DNA of 64,000 nt from NCBI GenBank assembly GCA_951394045.1, contig OX595999.1:1736001-1800000 (forward strand), read 5' to 3'. The notes beneath the pieces were generated by a model. That model was not told where the DNA came from. It did not search any database and saw only the letters and a program-made list of their open reading frames with translations. Below, in pieces: positions 10,341 to 20,516 of the stretch (position 1 is the stretch's first letter; every line of letters begins with the position of its first letter). A program made the position numbers and the translations under genes. Source of the DNA: Nitzschia sp. DOCU1. Lineage: Eukaryota; Bacillariophyta; Bacillariophyceae; Bacillariales; Bacillariaceae.

Positions 10341-11011
10341 GGATAGAGGGAGTGTCGAATGCATAATGATGATGATATATTGTAGCAATGAGTCAATAAT
10401 GCTAATGAAACCATCAAAGACAGAGAGGATAATGCAATTGTCGCTCAACACAAAAAAGGCAGCGCCGCAACGATCGATGGTCGGCTTTGAGATAAAGGGG
10501 GGGGAGGCGACAATTTCACGTGCCCCCTTTTCAACCTGGGGCAAGCACGGCATCGATGTTCGCGTGTTCGTTTTGAGAAGAATTCGACGAATTCTTATAG
10601 TGAGACTCCTATGGGACACCGCCAGACCAATCAAAATGACAACGTCATTGGTAGGCCGAACAAAAAGAACTTTTTTGTATCCGTTCGCATCCCATCTCCC
10701 TCCACGGCGCGCCTTGCTTGCCATACACGCAATAGGATGTCAAGGTTTTTCTGGAAAGTTGTGTCACCTCATGATGACTTCTCATCTTCCTTTTTAGATC
10801 TGCAGTTGCACTTGTTTCGCATCGTCGAATGCATCATTGAAAACGCTTCTATTCATCTTTTGATCAATAGAGACAAGTGTGGTACTCTTGAGTCAAGAGA
10901 CCCCGTCCGCCAAACACGACAGTACACGAACGGAAAGAAGAAACGCCGTTTTGTTCTAGTTTGTGATTCTTCTTTTGCATCTAATCACTGTTATTCTGTT
11001 CACTTGGAATC
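10341..11011. other. Divergent promoter region
   Basis: Lies between bL33m (minus) and a RING gene (plus). Overlapping open frames on both strands lack family features and are not called. A short G-run occurs near 10498. Confidence 0.4.
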
Positions 11012-11740
11012 ATGGGCGGAGCGCAATCGCATTCTCGTTTTCACTATCATCCGTATTCTCATCGACGGCGGTCACCATTAGTAGCTTCAGCCACGGAACA
11101 AGCTACTACTACCGCACAGCAGCAGCATCGATTCCTGTTCTATGCACCGTCTTCCTATGATTTGGAAGACGAATGGACCTTGTATTCATCGTCCAACAAC
11201 CATACTACTGTGAGTTGTACGTACAAGACACCTCCCATTTCGACAAGGTTCATGGATACACTGCCGACTCTTACTCTGGAGCATGATGCCTCTACATTAT
11301 TACAACAACATCCCCACGAAGATACGGAGTGTTTGATTTGTTTTGCTTCCTACCGCCAAGGATGTACGTTAGTGTCGTTGCCGTGTGGTCATTCCTACCA
11401 CAAGGCGTGTGTGGAAGAATGGTTTTGTCGTCAATGTACATGTCCCTATTGTCGCTTTGAATATCCGACCGACCACAGAGGATACGAAGTAGGACGCCAA
11501 CAACGCATGGCGACTCGACGAAAACAAGAACAAAACCGACCACCACCCACGTCGTTGGTCAAAATGCTCAAGGAACGACAAGAACAAGTCCGGTATACAC
11601 AGCATCGACAAACTGTATTGGAGCAATTGAGCTTTTCATCCTGTTCAGAGGATGTTGCTGCTGCAGCCAGTACTAGTTCATGCTCCACGCCGCTGCTATC
11701 AGCAGAAGTAACCGCAGTGCCAGTGGGAGTGGTCTACTAG
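11012..11740 (+). CDS. RING-H2 finger protein 2
   Basis: 242 aa from a clean ATG (MGGAQSHSRF). A RING finger starts near residue 107: CLIC..(14)..CGHSYHKACV..(7)..C-T-CPYCRFEY, with the Cys3-His2-Cys3 order of RING-H2. A polybasic stretch with many Arg and Gln follows, then a Ser/Ala-rich tail. The N-terminal MGG could be a myristoylation site (Gly2), an inference from the first residues only. It lacks the NFDLIMAK tail seen in the RING proteins at 17.5 and 19.4 kb, and is the most divergent of the four in the window. Probable E3 ubiquitin ligase; partner unknown. Confidence 0.82.
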   Translation: MGGAQSHSRFHYHPYSHRRRSPLVASATEQATTTAQQQHRFLFYAPSSYDLEDEWTLYSSSNNHTTVSCTYKTPPISTRFMDTLPTLTLEHDASTLLQQHPHEDTECLICFASYRQGCTLVSLPCGHSYHKACVEEWFCRQCTCPYCRFEYPTDHRGYEVGRQQRMATRRKQEQNRPPPTSLVKMLKERQEQVRYTQHRQTVLEQLSFSSCSEDVAAAASTSSCSTPLLSAEVTAVPVGVVY

Positions 11741-12264
11741 CTATAGTAGCTAGTGGTCGCGACAGGCAAACAACTGTTCTAGCATCAAAAAACGCATTGT
11801 GAGAGGAGAATCGGAAATCGGAAATTGAACAGCGAGCCAACTTTTCCAGAATCCGCAGCAATGGAGAACCATTGGAGTGCTGTATGTGCACGAGAGATGG
11901 ATATCAGTTTTGGGATTGCCGCGGCAAAGAAAACGAGGGCTGGTCGAAGGCAAGGCAGTATAACCTCCCTGCTTTCATGTATTCATTCATGATAAATATA
12001 GAGAATAACTGTTTCTCAGTCAATGCATACTTTTTACATTCTTTTGCTCGGTATTGCTGTCGTCGAAGCTTCACTATCGTTCAATTGTCCTACTACTAGT
12101 AGTAAGTTATCGCAAAAGCTAGGAGGGATAGGTCGTTTATAACTGCGTAGGATGCATCGGAAGGACTACCAGCGCCAACGAGAGCGAGGCAAATCTAAAG
12201 CTAGCGATCAACTTCACTTTGTAACTAGAGTAACAGAGCTGAAGCGATATGGTCGACCTCATTG
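11741..12264. other. Spacer between convergent genes
   Basis: Begins with CTAGCTATAGTAGCTAG directly after the RING stop and contains another CTACTACTAGTAGTA block near 12090. No gene seen. Confidence 0.4.
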
Positions 12265-13281
12265 CTATACAATCGTAAAGCTGGAAACGATACGTTTGAT
12301 TTCTTCCTTTTGAGCTTCATAGTCGCCTTCTTTGACTTGTGCCGTCAATACAAACAATAATTGACGTGTAATAAAAATCTTGTTGATCAAATGCTTATTG
12401 CCCCGTTTGCCAATGGACAAATAATGCAAAATGTAGGCACCATCGTTGGATTCATAGGGATCTTCCAATAGGGTCACTTCAAAGACACCATCGCGATTCA
12501 CTTCGGCAGTCACGACGCGAGCCGCTACTTGTTCGGGAGTACCAAACTTTTCAAAACGTAAAAGTAGTTAAGGATATATTCGAAGAGAACAACAACAGAC
12601 AAAAGAAGATTGAAAGGACGAAACGATAAATGGTAAGAAACAAGGGTGTATGCGCACTCATTTCGACACACGTCAATAACATACCTCTTTGAGTGATGTA
12701 ATTTTGACGGGATCTACCGTGATTCCATATTGATATCCCCCAAGGTCACTGGAGACTAGGTTGACTTCATCCAAATGCGTCTTGACGGGCTTTTGGGTTT
12801 CTTGAAACCGATCATCGGTGGCAATTTGATAGGTAAACTTGTCCGTTTGTCGTTGAAAGAGTGGTTGCTGTTGATCCGTCGTCGTAGGACTAGCATGGGA
12901 TATGGCTGGGGATTTTAGCAGCGAAATTAGGATAGCGGAACTCGTTGTGATGGATTGCTGCAGTAGAGTTCGTCTCGACGTAGAGGAAATGAAGCGTTCT
13001 GATTGTGCATTTTCGTTCCAGTCATTATTGTCCTTCGCTCGCAGCAGCAGAGATAGGCTCCTTGTAGGAAACTCAAACGCAGTGGCAATCTTTGGCAATA
13101 ATCGCTTTTTGCGATGGGTTCCATGCTGTTGCTGTTGCTGTTGCTGGCGATGCCGTGGCGATGGCGAAGTGGGAAGGATCCATGCCTCCGCCAATCGGAT
13201 GCCGTCGCCGCTTCTGATGGAGCAGCAGCTGAGCAGCAAGAAGAACCCCACAAGCAAAGCCCACATCCTTCTTGTTCTCAT
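12265..13281 (-). CDS. PsbP-like thylakoid lumen protein (one intron)
   Basis: Exon 1 is 13281-12685, a 138-bp intron (12684-12547, GTATGT..AG) follows, and exon 2 is 12546-12265; about 292 aa. The phase-0 splice rebuilds SLKE|FGTPEQVAARVV, the conserved PsbP segment. The PsbP domain starts at FTYQIATDDRFQETQKPVKT, continues through HLDEVNLVSSDLGGYQYGITV and NRDGVFEVTLLE, and ends EEIKRIVSSFTIV. The start at 13281 gives a signal peptide (MRTRRMWALLVGFFLLLSCC) ending in AEA|W, a transit peptide, then a twin-arginine lumen signal (SRRTLLQQSITTSSAI..ISHA). This predicts Tat import into the thylakoid lumen. Family members are extrinsic photosystem II or PSI-assembly/NDH-like subunits; which one is not resolved here. 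Confidence 0.88.
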
Positions 13282-14020
13282 GATTGGATCCGGATGAAGC
13301 CTAATCGAAGGATTGTAGTAGTAAAGCCTGGTATTTGTATGGTTATGGAAATGTTGCATATGCAACGAGGAATCACGTTCATGATGATCCTGCCGCCGCC
13401 ATGGTCATCGGAGGGAAGAAAACGATCGGCGGGGCCCGGCTCGTGCGTCATCCGAGACCATTCGTTGGTTCGGAATGGTCGACTGCCGTTTTGAGAGATC
13501 GAACGAATCGACTAGCTCGCCCGGCCGGCTCACGGCGGGCACACGACATTTGCTTCTGTCTGTTCGCCATCCGATAATGGCACGGACAGAAACGAATTCG
13601 GACTCTTGCTACTCTACTACCGGTAGTGTTGCTAACTCTACACTGCGTACTTTATGCTGCATTTACTATCTACTGGCTAGTAGTAGCAGTACGAGTTGTT
13701 GTAAGTATAGGTAGTAGTAGAGGCATATTAGTTTATTCCTTACTTTTTTTATGAGGAGATTGTACTCTTTACAAAATTGACTTTCTGGAAGAGAAATGAT
13801 AGCTGGAAGAGTGATGATGTGGTTGCGCCCATTCTAAAATTCCTGAAAGAATCGAAAACGTCGACTGACTTTTTGGATTCCCTTGGGTATGAGCGTCAAT
13901 TGTGCTGTATGCAGTATATCTTTCGATCACTCTCTGCTATACTGTCGAAAGGGTTATGATCGTCGAGAGTCGCCGAGTCGAGTCTACCCCGCCTCCGACC
14001 CCGCCCCGCCAAATTGACTA
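13282..14020. other. Spacer, no gene seen
   Basis: 5' flank of the PsbP-like gene and 3' flank of the OTU gene. Contains CTACTCTACTACCGGTAG and TAGTAGTAG runs at 13605-13720. No frame with family features. Confidence 0.4.
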
Positions 14021-14923
14021 TCATGGCCTTAGGGTAGCATCCGCTCCTGGTTGCGGGGGCTTGGCGGGTAGCAAGACACACGCATGCTTTTCCCCAGGCG
14101 AAACATCCACCACCAAAATGTGCAAATGCCAGCTGAATGCACCTTCGGGTAAATGATTCTGGCCGTTGTTGGGGGACGCTGCTGCTGACAACAAGGCAGA
14201 CTGTGGAATTTGTGAACAAGGATCTTCAAACAAGCCGTCGCCAAAGGTTCCCTTGCAAACAATACGACACATGCTATTTTCGCTGAACGAAGCCGCCGAT
14301 GGATGCAATTCATAAATGGAAATGGGACGTCTCAATACATTGGCCAGTACCGTCAATTCCGGCCCACCCCCATATAATCCTCCCTCTCGACCTTGGGTTT
14401 GTAATTGTTGTAAATACTCTTGGGTGGAAGTAAATCCTTCTTGTCGGGTGGCCTGACAAAGTAAATCCCGCGCTTTCACAGTTCGGTCTTGTCCAATATA
14501 CAAGACGCCATTCGGTGACGACAAGACTTGAGCGACGACCTGTCGTGTTTCCTTGGCAATTGCTTGTAACAGGGCATCATTGGCGCCTAGTCCCATGCTC
14601 GTGGCAGTAGCCAGGGCCACGGCTAAAAACATGCAATCGCCGTCTCCCGGAACATTGCGCATGGTAAAATACTGGCGCTGATCATGAAACAAACGTGGAC
14701 TTAAACAAACACCATTGGGAGCGAATTGAAAGGAATGAAAAAGAGGTGTAGTTGTGGATATGTCTTTGGCGCGATTCGTCAATGACTGTTCAGGACGCTC
14801 AAATGGTGGCTGGGGCGAGGGCGACGACGACGCGGAAAAAGCAGCCGAATAAGCAGGAAATGATGCTACTAGTAGTAGTAGTAGCGGTACCAGGAGCGAG
14901 AGGCGAGGCATTATCCTGTTCAT
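14021..14923 (-). CDS. OTU-like cysteine protease with plastid-type presequence
   Basis: About 300 aa from the ATG at 14923 (MNRIMPRLSLLVPLLLLLVA); a second ATG at 14911 is possible and the frame is open further upstream. The catalytic start of an OTU deubiquitinase is present: VPGDGDCMFLAVALA, with Asp and the Cys nucleophile. A helical region and GGLYGGGPELTVLANVLRRP follow, matching the OTU 'WGG..ELxALA' segment. The likely catalytic His is in SPGEKHACVLLP near the end. The N-terminus is a strong signal peptide ending AYSAA|FSASSS, followed by a Ser/Pro-rich stretch, the bipartite plastid presequence of diatoms. Deubiquitinases are known in the periplastidal ERAD-like system; Phe at +1 would instead favour stroma. 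Activity and location are inferred. Confidence 0.82.
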   Translation of the reverse strand: MNRIMPRLSLLVPLLLLLVASFPAYSAAFSASSSPSPQPPFERPEQSLTNRAKDISTTTPLFHSFQFAPNGVCLSPRLFHDQRQYFTMRNVPGDGDCMFLAVALATATSMGLGANDALLQAIAKETRQVVAQVLSSPNGVLYIGQDRTVKARDLLCQATRQEGFTSTQEYLQQLQTQGREGGLYGGGPELTVLANVLRRPISIYELHPSAASFSENSMCRIVCKGTFGDGLFEDPCSQIPQSALLSAAASPNNGQNHLPEGAFSWHLHILVVDVSPGEKHACVLLPAKPPQPGADATLRP

Positions 14924-15585
14924 GGTTGCTTTTTTATGCTTTGGAAAGAAACGAAGGAAGGAAGCTTTGACATGGATTGTGTCGCCGATTGCAAGCAGAA
15001 CTTTCAAGTTGGGAGGAAGAAAGAATGCCATCTGCTGCTGCAAGTCTCGCCTTGCGAACCGTCCGTGCTCGAAACGTGGTATCCGCCCGTCGTGTCGATT
15101 ATTCGAAGGAAGAAGTTTTCGGCGCCCCAAAAAATGACCAATCATATGACGCAAGGACAATAATAGACTAATCATATCACGTTAACGCGAAATGATGACG
15201 AAGTGGGAAGCTTTGCTCCCGCCATAACCGATGATGACGCAAGCATATTGCTAGCCAGCCCGCCATACACCACGCTTTGACTAGTTCGACGCAAAGGACT
15301 GAACAGACTTCATTGGAAGCAACCCAGTCGAAAAAAGGATTGACAAACGTTTTCGTCTATTACATTCTAGTAGCAATGTAGTCATTGACTGGGTAGCTGC
15401 CGCATATGTGAACTACAAACTGCTAGTGTCGGACTGTGAGCCGAGCACGTCACTCCGTAGCAGAACATGGTCATATTTGCTACTAGCTGCTATTAGTGGT
15501 AGAGCACCTTTTCCGCAGTAGATGGTGGCTGTCGTGTGAACTCTCGCGCCGCCTGAACAAGAAGGCATTTCCAGCCCCTAGTTTT
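14924..15585. other. Spacer, no gene seen
   Basis: Contains overlapping short frames on both strands without family features; probably 5' region of the OTU gene and 3' flank of the TPR-like gene. Confidence 0.4.
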
Positions 15586-16737
15586 CTATGCCGCTTGGGC
15601 CGTGACGCTGGCAGATGGGACGGTCGTTCTTGCTGCCGTCGGCAATCCAGATGTCTTCCCATAGTGAACGTCACTGCCCGAAACTTCTTCTTCGGTTACT
15701 GTTGCTGGTATATCTGCTTCTTGGTGCCTTGACGAAGACGTAGCATTATGAAAATATCCCTGCCACTGTAGCGAAGAAACAGATTCGGAGCCTGGGCCCG
15801 TGGCTGTTGTTGATGTAATGTAATACATGAACAATGAGAGTAATTGATCAAAACATTCTCGAGAGGACGATGATAGTGATAATGAAGGAGCATGAGGGTC
15901 CACGCCGTTTCCTGCTGAAGCCAGGCATTGGTACAAGACGCCCAAGTTGTTAATGATTGCCATGAAAAAGAGGGGCGACATGGATCCTCTGGGACAAATG
16001 GACTTTTTCAGTCGAAACGAGTACTCCCAGTATGCCAAGGCGTGATTTAGCAGAATGCACCTGGTGTCACTGCAATCTTGACCCTGTTGGTGATGACTCG
16101 AATGATTCTTTAAGCATGAGGCCACTCCTTTTGATATAGGAAATGATTCTTCTTGTTGTAGTATTCGTTGTCGTTGTTGTTCTGCCAAGGAATGATAACA
16201 CAAGCCGAGATTGAACGATAGGGTAATCGCGCGTAGGACAGATTCGACGGATGGGTTTCGACGACGACGGTCCAAGGTGGATGCTGCCGGAATGGTGATG
16301 GGGTCGTTGTACAAATAGTACTCATCATGATGTTGATAATCGATGCGGGTCAGAGTCGCTGTATGTGACATCCAGTCGTCCATGACTAACTGCGGCGTTT
16401 CAGGAGGCGATGGCTGCCTCATGGATTCCAAGGAATAATTCCGATCGCGCCGGCAAAGATCGAGACCGAGCAACAAGAGATCCACTGCCCGCGAAACATT
16501 CCCGAGATAGATTTCTTCGACGGCTCTATTATTGAGTTTATCGGGAGTAAAATGAATAGTAGACGAAGGAGAGTTGTAGATCTGTTGTTGAAGCATGTTG
16601 GAATGAGGATGTGTTGTTGATGCTTGCGAATAACGTCTTGTGAAAAGAGTGAGTTTCCCGCCAAGCATCGTTTTCGGCATCAAACGACGACATCGGAGTA
16701 GAACCATATTTGTTAATAGAAATACGTTCACTGACAT
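15586..16737 (-). CDS. Hypothetical protein with TPR-like helices
   Basis: 383 aa from a true ATG. I recognise no defined domain, but three segments have the spacing and small/aromatic pattern of tetratricopeptide helices: NNRAVEEIYLGNVSRAVDLL (about residue 70), SFNLGLCYHSLAEQQ (about 170) and INNLGVLYQCLA (about 265). Long Ser/His/Gln-rich insertions separate them. Proteins with this degenerate TPR layout are common in diatom genomes and mostly uncharacterised. The first 40 residues are basic and Arg-rich with few acids (RRYSQAS), which would allow a mitochondrial presequence; this is weak. No partner is suggested by the neighbours. Confidence 0.6.
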   Translation of the reverse strand: MSVNVFLLTNMVLLRCRRLMPKTMLGGKLTLFTRRYSQASTTHPHSNMLQQQIYNSPSSTIHFTPDKLNNRAVEEIYLGNVSRAVDLLLLGLDLCRRDRNYSLESMRQPSPPETPQLVMDDWMSHTATLTRIDYQHHDEYYLYNDPITIPAASTLDRRRRNPSVESVLRAITLSFNLGLCYHSLAEQQRQRILQQEESFPISKGVASCLKNHSSHHQQGQDCSDTRCILLNHALAYWEYSFRLKKSICPRGSMSPLFFMAIINNLGVLYQCLASAGNGVDPHAPSLSLSSSSRECFDQLLSLFMYYITSTTATGPGSESVSSLQWQGYFHNATSSSRHQEADIPATVTEEEVSGSDVHYGKTSGLPTAARTTVPSASVTAQAA

Positions 16738-17498
16738 GAGAACGACACGTCTGATCGTGATCGTTATTTATGGAAGCGGCTCGAGCCGCGATAGCTTGGA
16801 TTCCCGCCGCTGTCTGGTGCCAACCGCGATCAGGGTGGCTTGGCAGTTGCGACTTCGACAGAACAATGATTGCCGATCTACTCTCCCTAGCTACCTTGTT
16901 GGTACACGTAGGGTAGATTTCACTCAGCTACTACAGCACAAGGCATCTTCTATGCTATTAGTCTTGTGGTGAAAGAGCCCAGCAATCTTTGTCGCGGCGC
17001 TTGCCTCGCGGTCGCTGAGGACTCGCATTGTTTTAACTCGAAATAAAGAGAACCTTAGCTTGTTGTGACTAGAGGAAAGATCAATGCTATTAACGACTGC
17101 CCCTGCTCCCACAGAAGCGAGGCTTGGATGATCTTTCTTCCGTAGTAGGGATAGGCAGATCCTTCGCATCCGTTGTTCCGTAGTTGGTTTTAGGTAGCTA
17201 TCGTTTTGCATCCGTTATTCCGAAATTTCGAAAGGCAGGAGGGCATGCGTCGGTAGCGGTAGGCGGCACATCGCGAGACAACCGGCATTCGCGAGGACAT
17301 TTGGCATATGTATTGGCACAAGGAGGCATATCTTGGTTCACTCAGGTTCCGACAGAGTGAAAGGCCACAGTCCGTGTAGCAAAAGCAGAGGTCCAACGCA
17401 TGCACGACGTATCGTTAGATCGCAATTCTTCTCTATCCCTCACTTTATGGAAACTTGCACCACACCGGCCCCATTCCGTTCGGAGGTAAAGAGCCAAA
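16738..17498. other. Divergent promoter region, no gene seen
   Basis: Between the TPR-like gene (minus) and RING gene 3 (plus). No frame with family features and no repeat noted. Confidence 0.4.
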
Positions 17499-18167
17499 AT
17501 GGGAAACGCTACTTCATCTGTTGATCGATCGACTGTAAGATCAATTCAACAGAGATCCACCACGATGCCGGATCTTGTTCATTTGTCGTTTGAGGCAAAA
17601 GAAGACGAATCATCGTCGCACACGGAATCTTCTCCCGCATCTCCAGCATTCCGCAGAAAGAAAGTACACCTATCGGCCTTGCCAAGCCAATGGAATTTTC
17701 GACTGCGATCCATCGACGCTAATCATGACGAATGTCCTATCTGCGCTACTGAGTTTCAGAAAGATTGCATTGTGACACTGCTGCCATGCGGCCATTACTT
17801 TTGCCAACCTTGCATGAATAAATGGATGGAACGACGAAAACGTGGATGCACCTGTCCAATGTGCAGACAAGACCTCAACACCTATTTGCAACGCAGGAAA
17901 GAAAGTAAACACCTAGCCCCGGCCAGCATTCCGTCGTCATCCGTACCAAAGATTGCGGTTTCACCAGCAGAAAACTACCACTGTGCAGCAGCAAAACCCC
18001 GATTGTTGATAGACGACGACAACTGTGCGATTCTGCTTGCGACGCCCAAAATGTTTGAACAAAACGTCGACTTTGATGATTTTCATCGACGAAATATACA
18101 GTATACTCCGAAAGTTCTTGATCGGAACTTTGATCTCATTATGGCCAAAATGCTTCAAATTGGGTGA
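17499..18167 (+). CDS. RING finger protein 3
   Basis: 222 aa from ATG. RING finger from about residue 79: CPIC..(14)..CGHYFCQPCM..(13)..CPMCRQDL. The central pair is His-Cys (CGHYFC), so this is RING-HC rather than RING-H2. The lead-in FRLRSIDANHDECPIC and the C-terminal tail (RNFDLIMAKMLQ) are shared with the next RING gene at 19.4 kb, showing these two are paralogues. The N-terminus MGNATSS carries a Gly2/Ser6 arrangement compatible with N-myristoylation. Probable E3 ubiquitin ligase. The conserved NFDLIMAK tail has no function I know and may be a docking motif. Confidence 0.83.
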   Translation: MGNATSSVDRSTVRSIQQRSTTMPDLVHLSFEAKEDESSSHTESSPASPAFRRKKVHLSALPSQWNFRLRSIDANHDECPICATEFQKDCIVTLLPCGHYFCQPCMNKWMERRKRGCTCPMCRQDLNTYLQRRKESKHLAPASIPSSSVPKIAVSPAENYHCAAAKPRLLIDDDNCAILLATPKMFEQNVDFDDFHRRNIQYTPKVLDRNFDLIMAKMLQIG

Positions 18168-19391
18168 AAAGAAAGAACGAGTGCCTAACTGGAAGGTACC
18201 ACCGAGTATGATTCTCTCGATGCAGCATAAAGAAGATCCAGTTTGACCCCACTAAAAGCTTACATGCATGTAAGTATTAGAGCCGTGGGACTCACGAGAT
18301 GAAAGAGAAAAGTACAATAGAAGGGTCCGTCGATAATCGAATCTCAGCTATCCTACCAGGGTGATATCCAAGCGGCCTATACTTTTGGCGCAAAGGACGA
18401 GACAAATCTAGATCAATCTTGAAAATTTAACAATCGAAATTGCTTCCAAGAGCCTTGACTTGGTTTATCAATCATTTTGTCATCACTCGTACTTACGGAC
18501 GACGGTCAGTGCCTCCACAAGGCTACTTCTACTTGATACTACGAATGACGTTCTGAGACTAGCTGCAGAAAGATTGCAGGATGTGGAACGACTGCGTGGT
18601 TCGTTCTCAATGGCCACCTAAAACATCCAAGCAACCAGTTCATAATGCTGTGGACAGCGTGTAGTCCATTCTCCCGCCTCTTCGCGGAAGTCGTCAAAGG
18701 AATTTGAAGCCTTTGTCTACAGATCAGGCAGCGAAGTTTCACATGAATGTCCGACCTGTGCAATGACGTTCGTCAAGCGATGTAGCATTACGACACGGAC
18801 CACGATTAAGATCAAACGGCGACGAAACGAAACGAAACAAACAAGCGCACTCTATCTGAATAATCTCAGACTACATACGATAAGGAAACAACTAGTAGAT
18901 TCTGTGCAAGATCTTGGACTGTTTTAAGAATAGTCAGAGGCCTCGGAAAGGCTAGATTTTAGGCAATTCAATAGTCGTCGTTCAACCACGTGTGTTGCCG
19001 TTCGCGGGGTTCTATGCGTTGATTGCCGTAGCGAGTCTGATAAGAGAAATGTCTGATTGTGAAAGGCATAAATGACAATAAGCCCATTGTGTTCTTTCGC
19101 ATGAGGACGGCTTCTTTGCGAATCGATAGGGCCTCATAAATGCAATGGATACCGAATCCAAATGCGAACTCTAAGAGCCCATTCAACCAAAACGCCTTAT
19201 GTAAAAAATAACATTTACGCCAGGCTTTCTTCAAATGATTTGTGGCATCCGAGTTCGTTTCGTTAGCTACGATACCCGATGTGAACCCGAACATGATTGT
19301 GATGGTGGCGTCCGCAAAGCGCACCCATTCCGCGATGCTTCCTTTCCAATCTTCCAAAGCCCATTGTTTTCGTCAATACTCTTATTCCACC
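18168..19391. other. Spacer between two RING paralogues
   Basis: No convincing gene. A minus-strand frame at 18968-19294 is listed separately with low confidence. The rest shows no repeat or RNA. Confidence 0.4.
18968..19294 (-). CDS. Possible small membrane protein (doubtful)
   Basis: A minus-strand frame from the ATG at 19294, about 108 aa. It contains segments that could be membrane helices (ITIMFGFTSGIVAN upstream boundary, FWLNGLLEFAFGFGIHCIYEAL) and a charged centre (HLKKAWRKCYF). Composition is protein-like, but no family is recognised and it lies in the promoter side of RING gene 4. It may be a chance frame or part of a spliced gene whose other exons I cannot find. Confidence 0.2.
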   Translation of the reverse strand: MFGFTSGIVANETNSDATNHLKKAWRKCYFLHKAFWLNGLLEFAFGFGIHCIYEALSIRKEAVLMRKNTMGLLSFMPFTIRHFSYQTRYGNQRIEPRERQHTWLNDDY

Positions 19392-20165
19392 ATGCCATCC
19401 CGTTTCTTCTTTCCACTCCGCCATAGAGGGGCTCATCGTCCCCATCACGCTCATGAGCACCATGATGAGGATACTGCATCAGGCAGAGATAACTTTGCGC
19501 GTGTCGGTGATCATTCTGGCCCCATACTTCATCTTCCGACAGATCCTGCACGGGGAGCTCCCATGGCGACTTCTAGTCCTCATAATGCCCACCCCCGTGC
19601 TCATCCTCGTCACCAGCACCACGGTCATCGAGAGGAGTCTTGTGTGGCCCACTCCCGTCCAGCTTTTCAGAATTTCCATCTTCGAGCCATTGATAAAGAT
19701 CACGACGAATGTGCCGTGTGCTCTTGTACGTTCGAGCCTGGCTGTATTGTATCCCTTCTTCCATGTGGGCATTATTTCTGTAGTGACTGCATGTCACGGT
19801 GGGTAAACAACAGCCACATGTCCACATGTCCACTCTGCCGATACGACTTGGCGGAACAACATAGCAGCAGCGAGGAAGAAGACGAGCCACTATCTACCGA
19901 GTACTTTGTGCAAGTCTCTGGTAAAAACTTACACGAAGATTTGGAAGAATACGCCCAAAAAATGGAGATTCTACTATCCGATCTCCAATGTTCTCTGTCG
20001 TTGGCAGGACAGCCGCTCGATCCTGTCTCGGCTGGTGGAACTCCTTGTATTAGCGCCATTACTTCACATCGGGGCAAGGCGTTTGGAGATAACTTTGACC
20101 TGATCATGGCAAAGACTTTGCACGCGCGTCGGGCACGAATGGCTGCTCCGTATGGCCATTTGTGA
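19392..20165 (+). CDS. RING finger protein 4
   Basis: 257 aa from the ATG at 19392 (MPSRFFFPLRHRG); the frame is open upstream to 19242 with another ATG, so a 307-aa form is possible. An unusually His-rich N-terminus (HRPHHAHEHHDED, HPRAHPRHQHHGH) precedes a RING finger near residue 107: CAVC..(14)..CGHYFCSDCM..(11)..CPLCRYDL, RING-HC type. An acidic patch (SSSEEEDE) and the tail DNFDLIMAKTLHARR follow. Lead-in and tail match RING protein 3, 1.2 kb away, so a local duplication is likely. Probable E3 ligase; the His-rich part might bind metal, which is speculative. Confidence 0.83.
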   Translation: MPSRFFFPLRHRGAHRPHHAHEHHDEDTASGRDNFARVGDHSGPILHLPTDPARGAPMATSSPHNAHPRAHPRHQHHGHREESCVAHSRPAFQNFHLRAIDKDHDECAVCSCTFEPGCIVSLLPCGHYFCSDCMSRWVNNSHMSTCPLCRYDLAEQHSSSEEEDEPLSTEYFVQVSGKNLHEDLEEYAQKMEILLSDLQCSLSLAGQPLDPVSAGGTPCISAITSHRGKAFGDNFDLIMAKTLHARRARMAAPYGHL

Positions 20166-20516
20166 TGATCATTGGGCAAACGCTTTTGATGCTAAAACTC
20201 CATGACAATGATCTTGAGGCCATGTAACAGCCTTGGCAGGATTCGCTTTCGTCGCCGTTTGGTTTCTCCTGGTCGAAGGACTTACCGCGACAACAGATGA
20301 ATGTGATGACCTGTCACGGCGAGATGACATCATGCGGTAGATCCACGATAGGTCATGTAAGTTGGATCTTCTCAACTGCGATGACACCTGTGGCCGCCGT
20401 ATGGGTCATGACTCCTGCAATGGTTGCTCTGACTATAATGAACTGGGTGGCCTAACTAAGTCTTGAGCTCACAAATATGTAGCTACAAATTCTGCTAATA
20501 GACTATATCCTGTCAT
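20166..20516. other. Spacer between RING gene 4 and TM9SF pseudogene
   Basis: Short; contains no frame or repeat of note. Confidence 0.4.

Noticed and set aside
10341..10724. N-terminal extension of bL33m
   Set aside because: No ATG is needed there and the extension has no presequence character; the family match starts at 10340.
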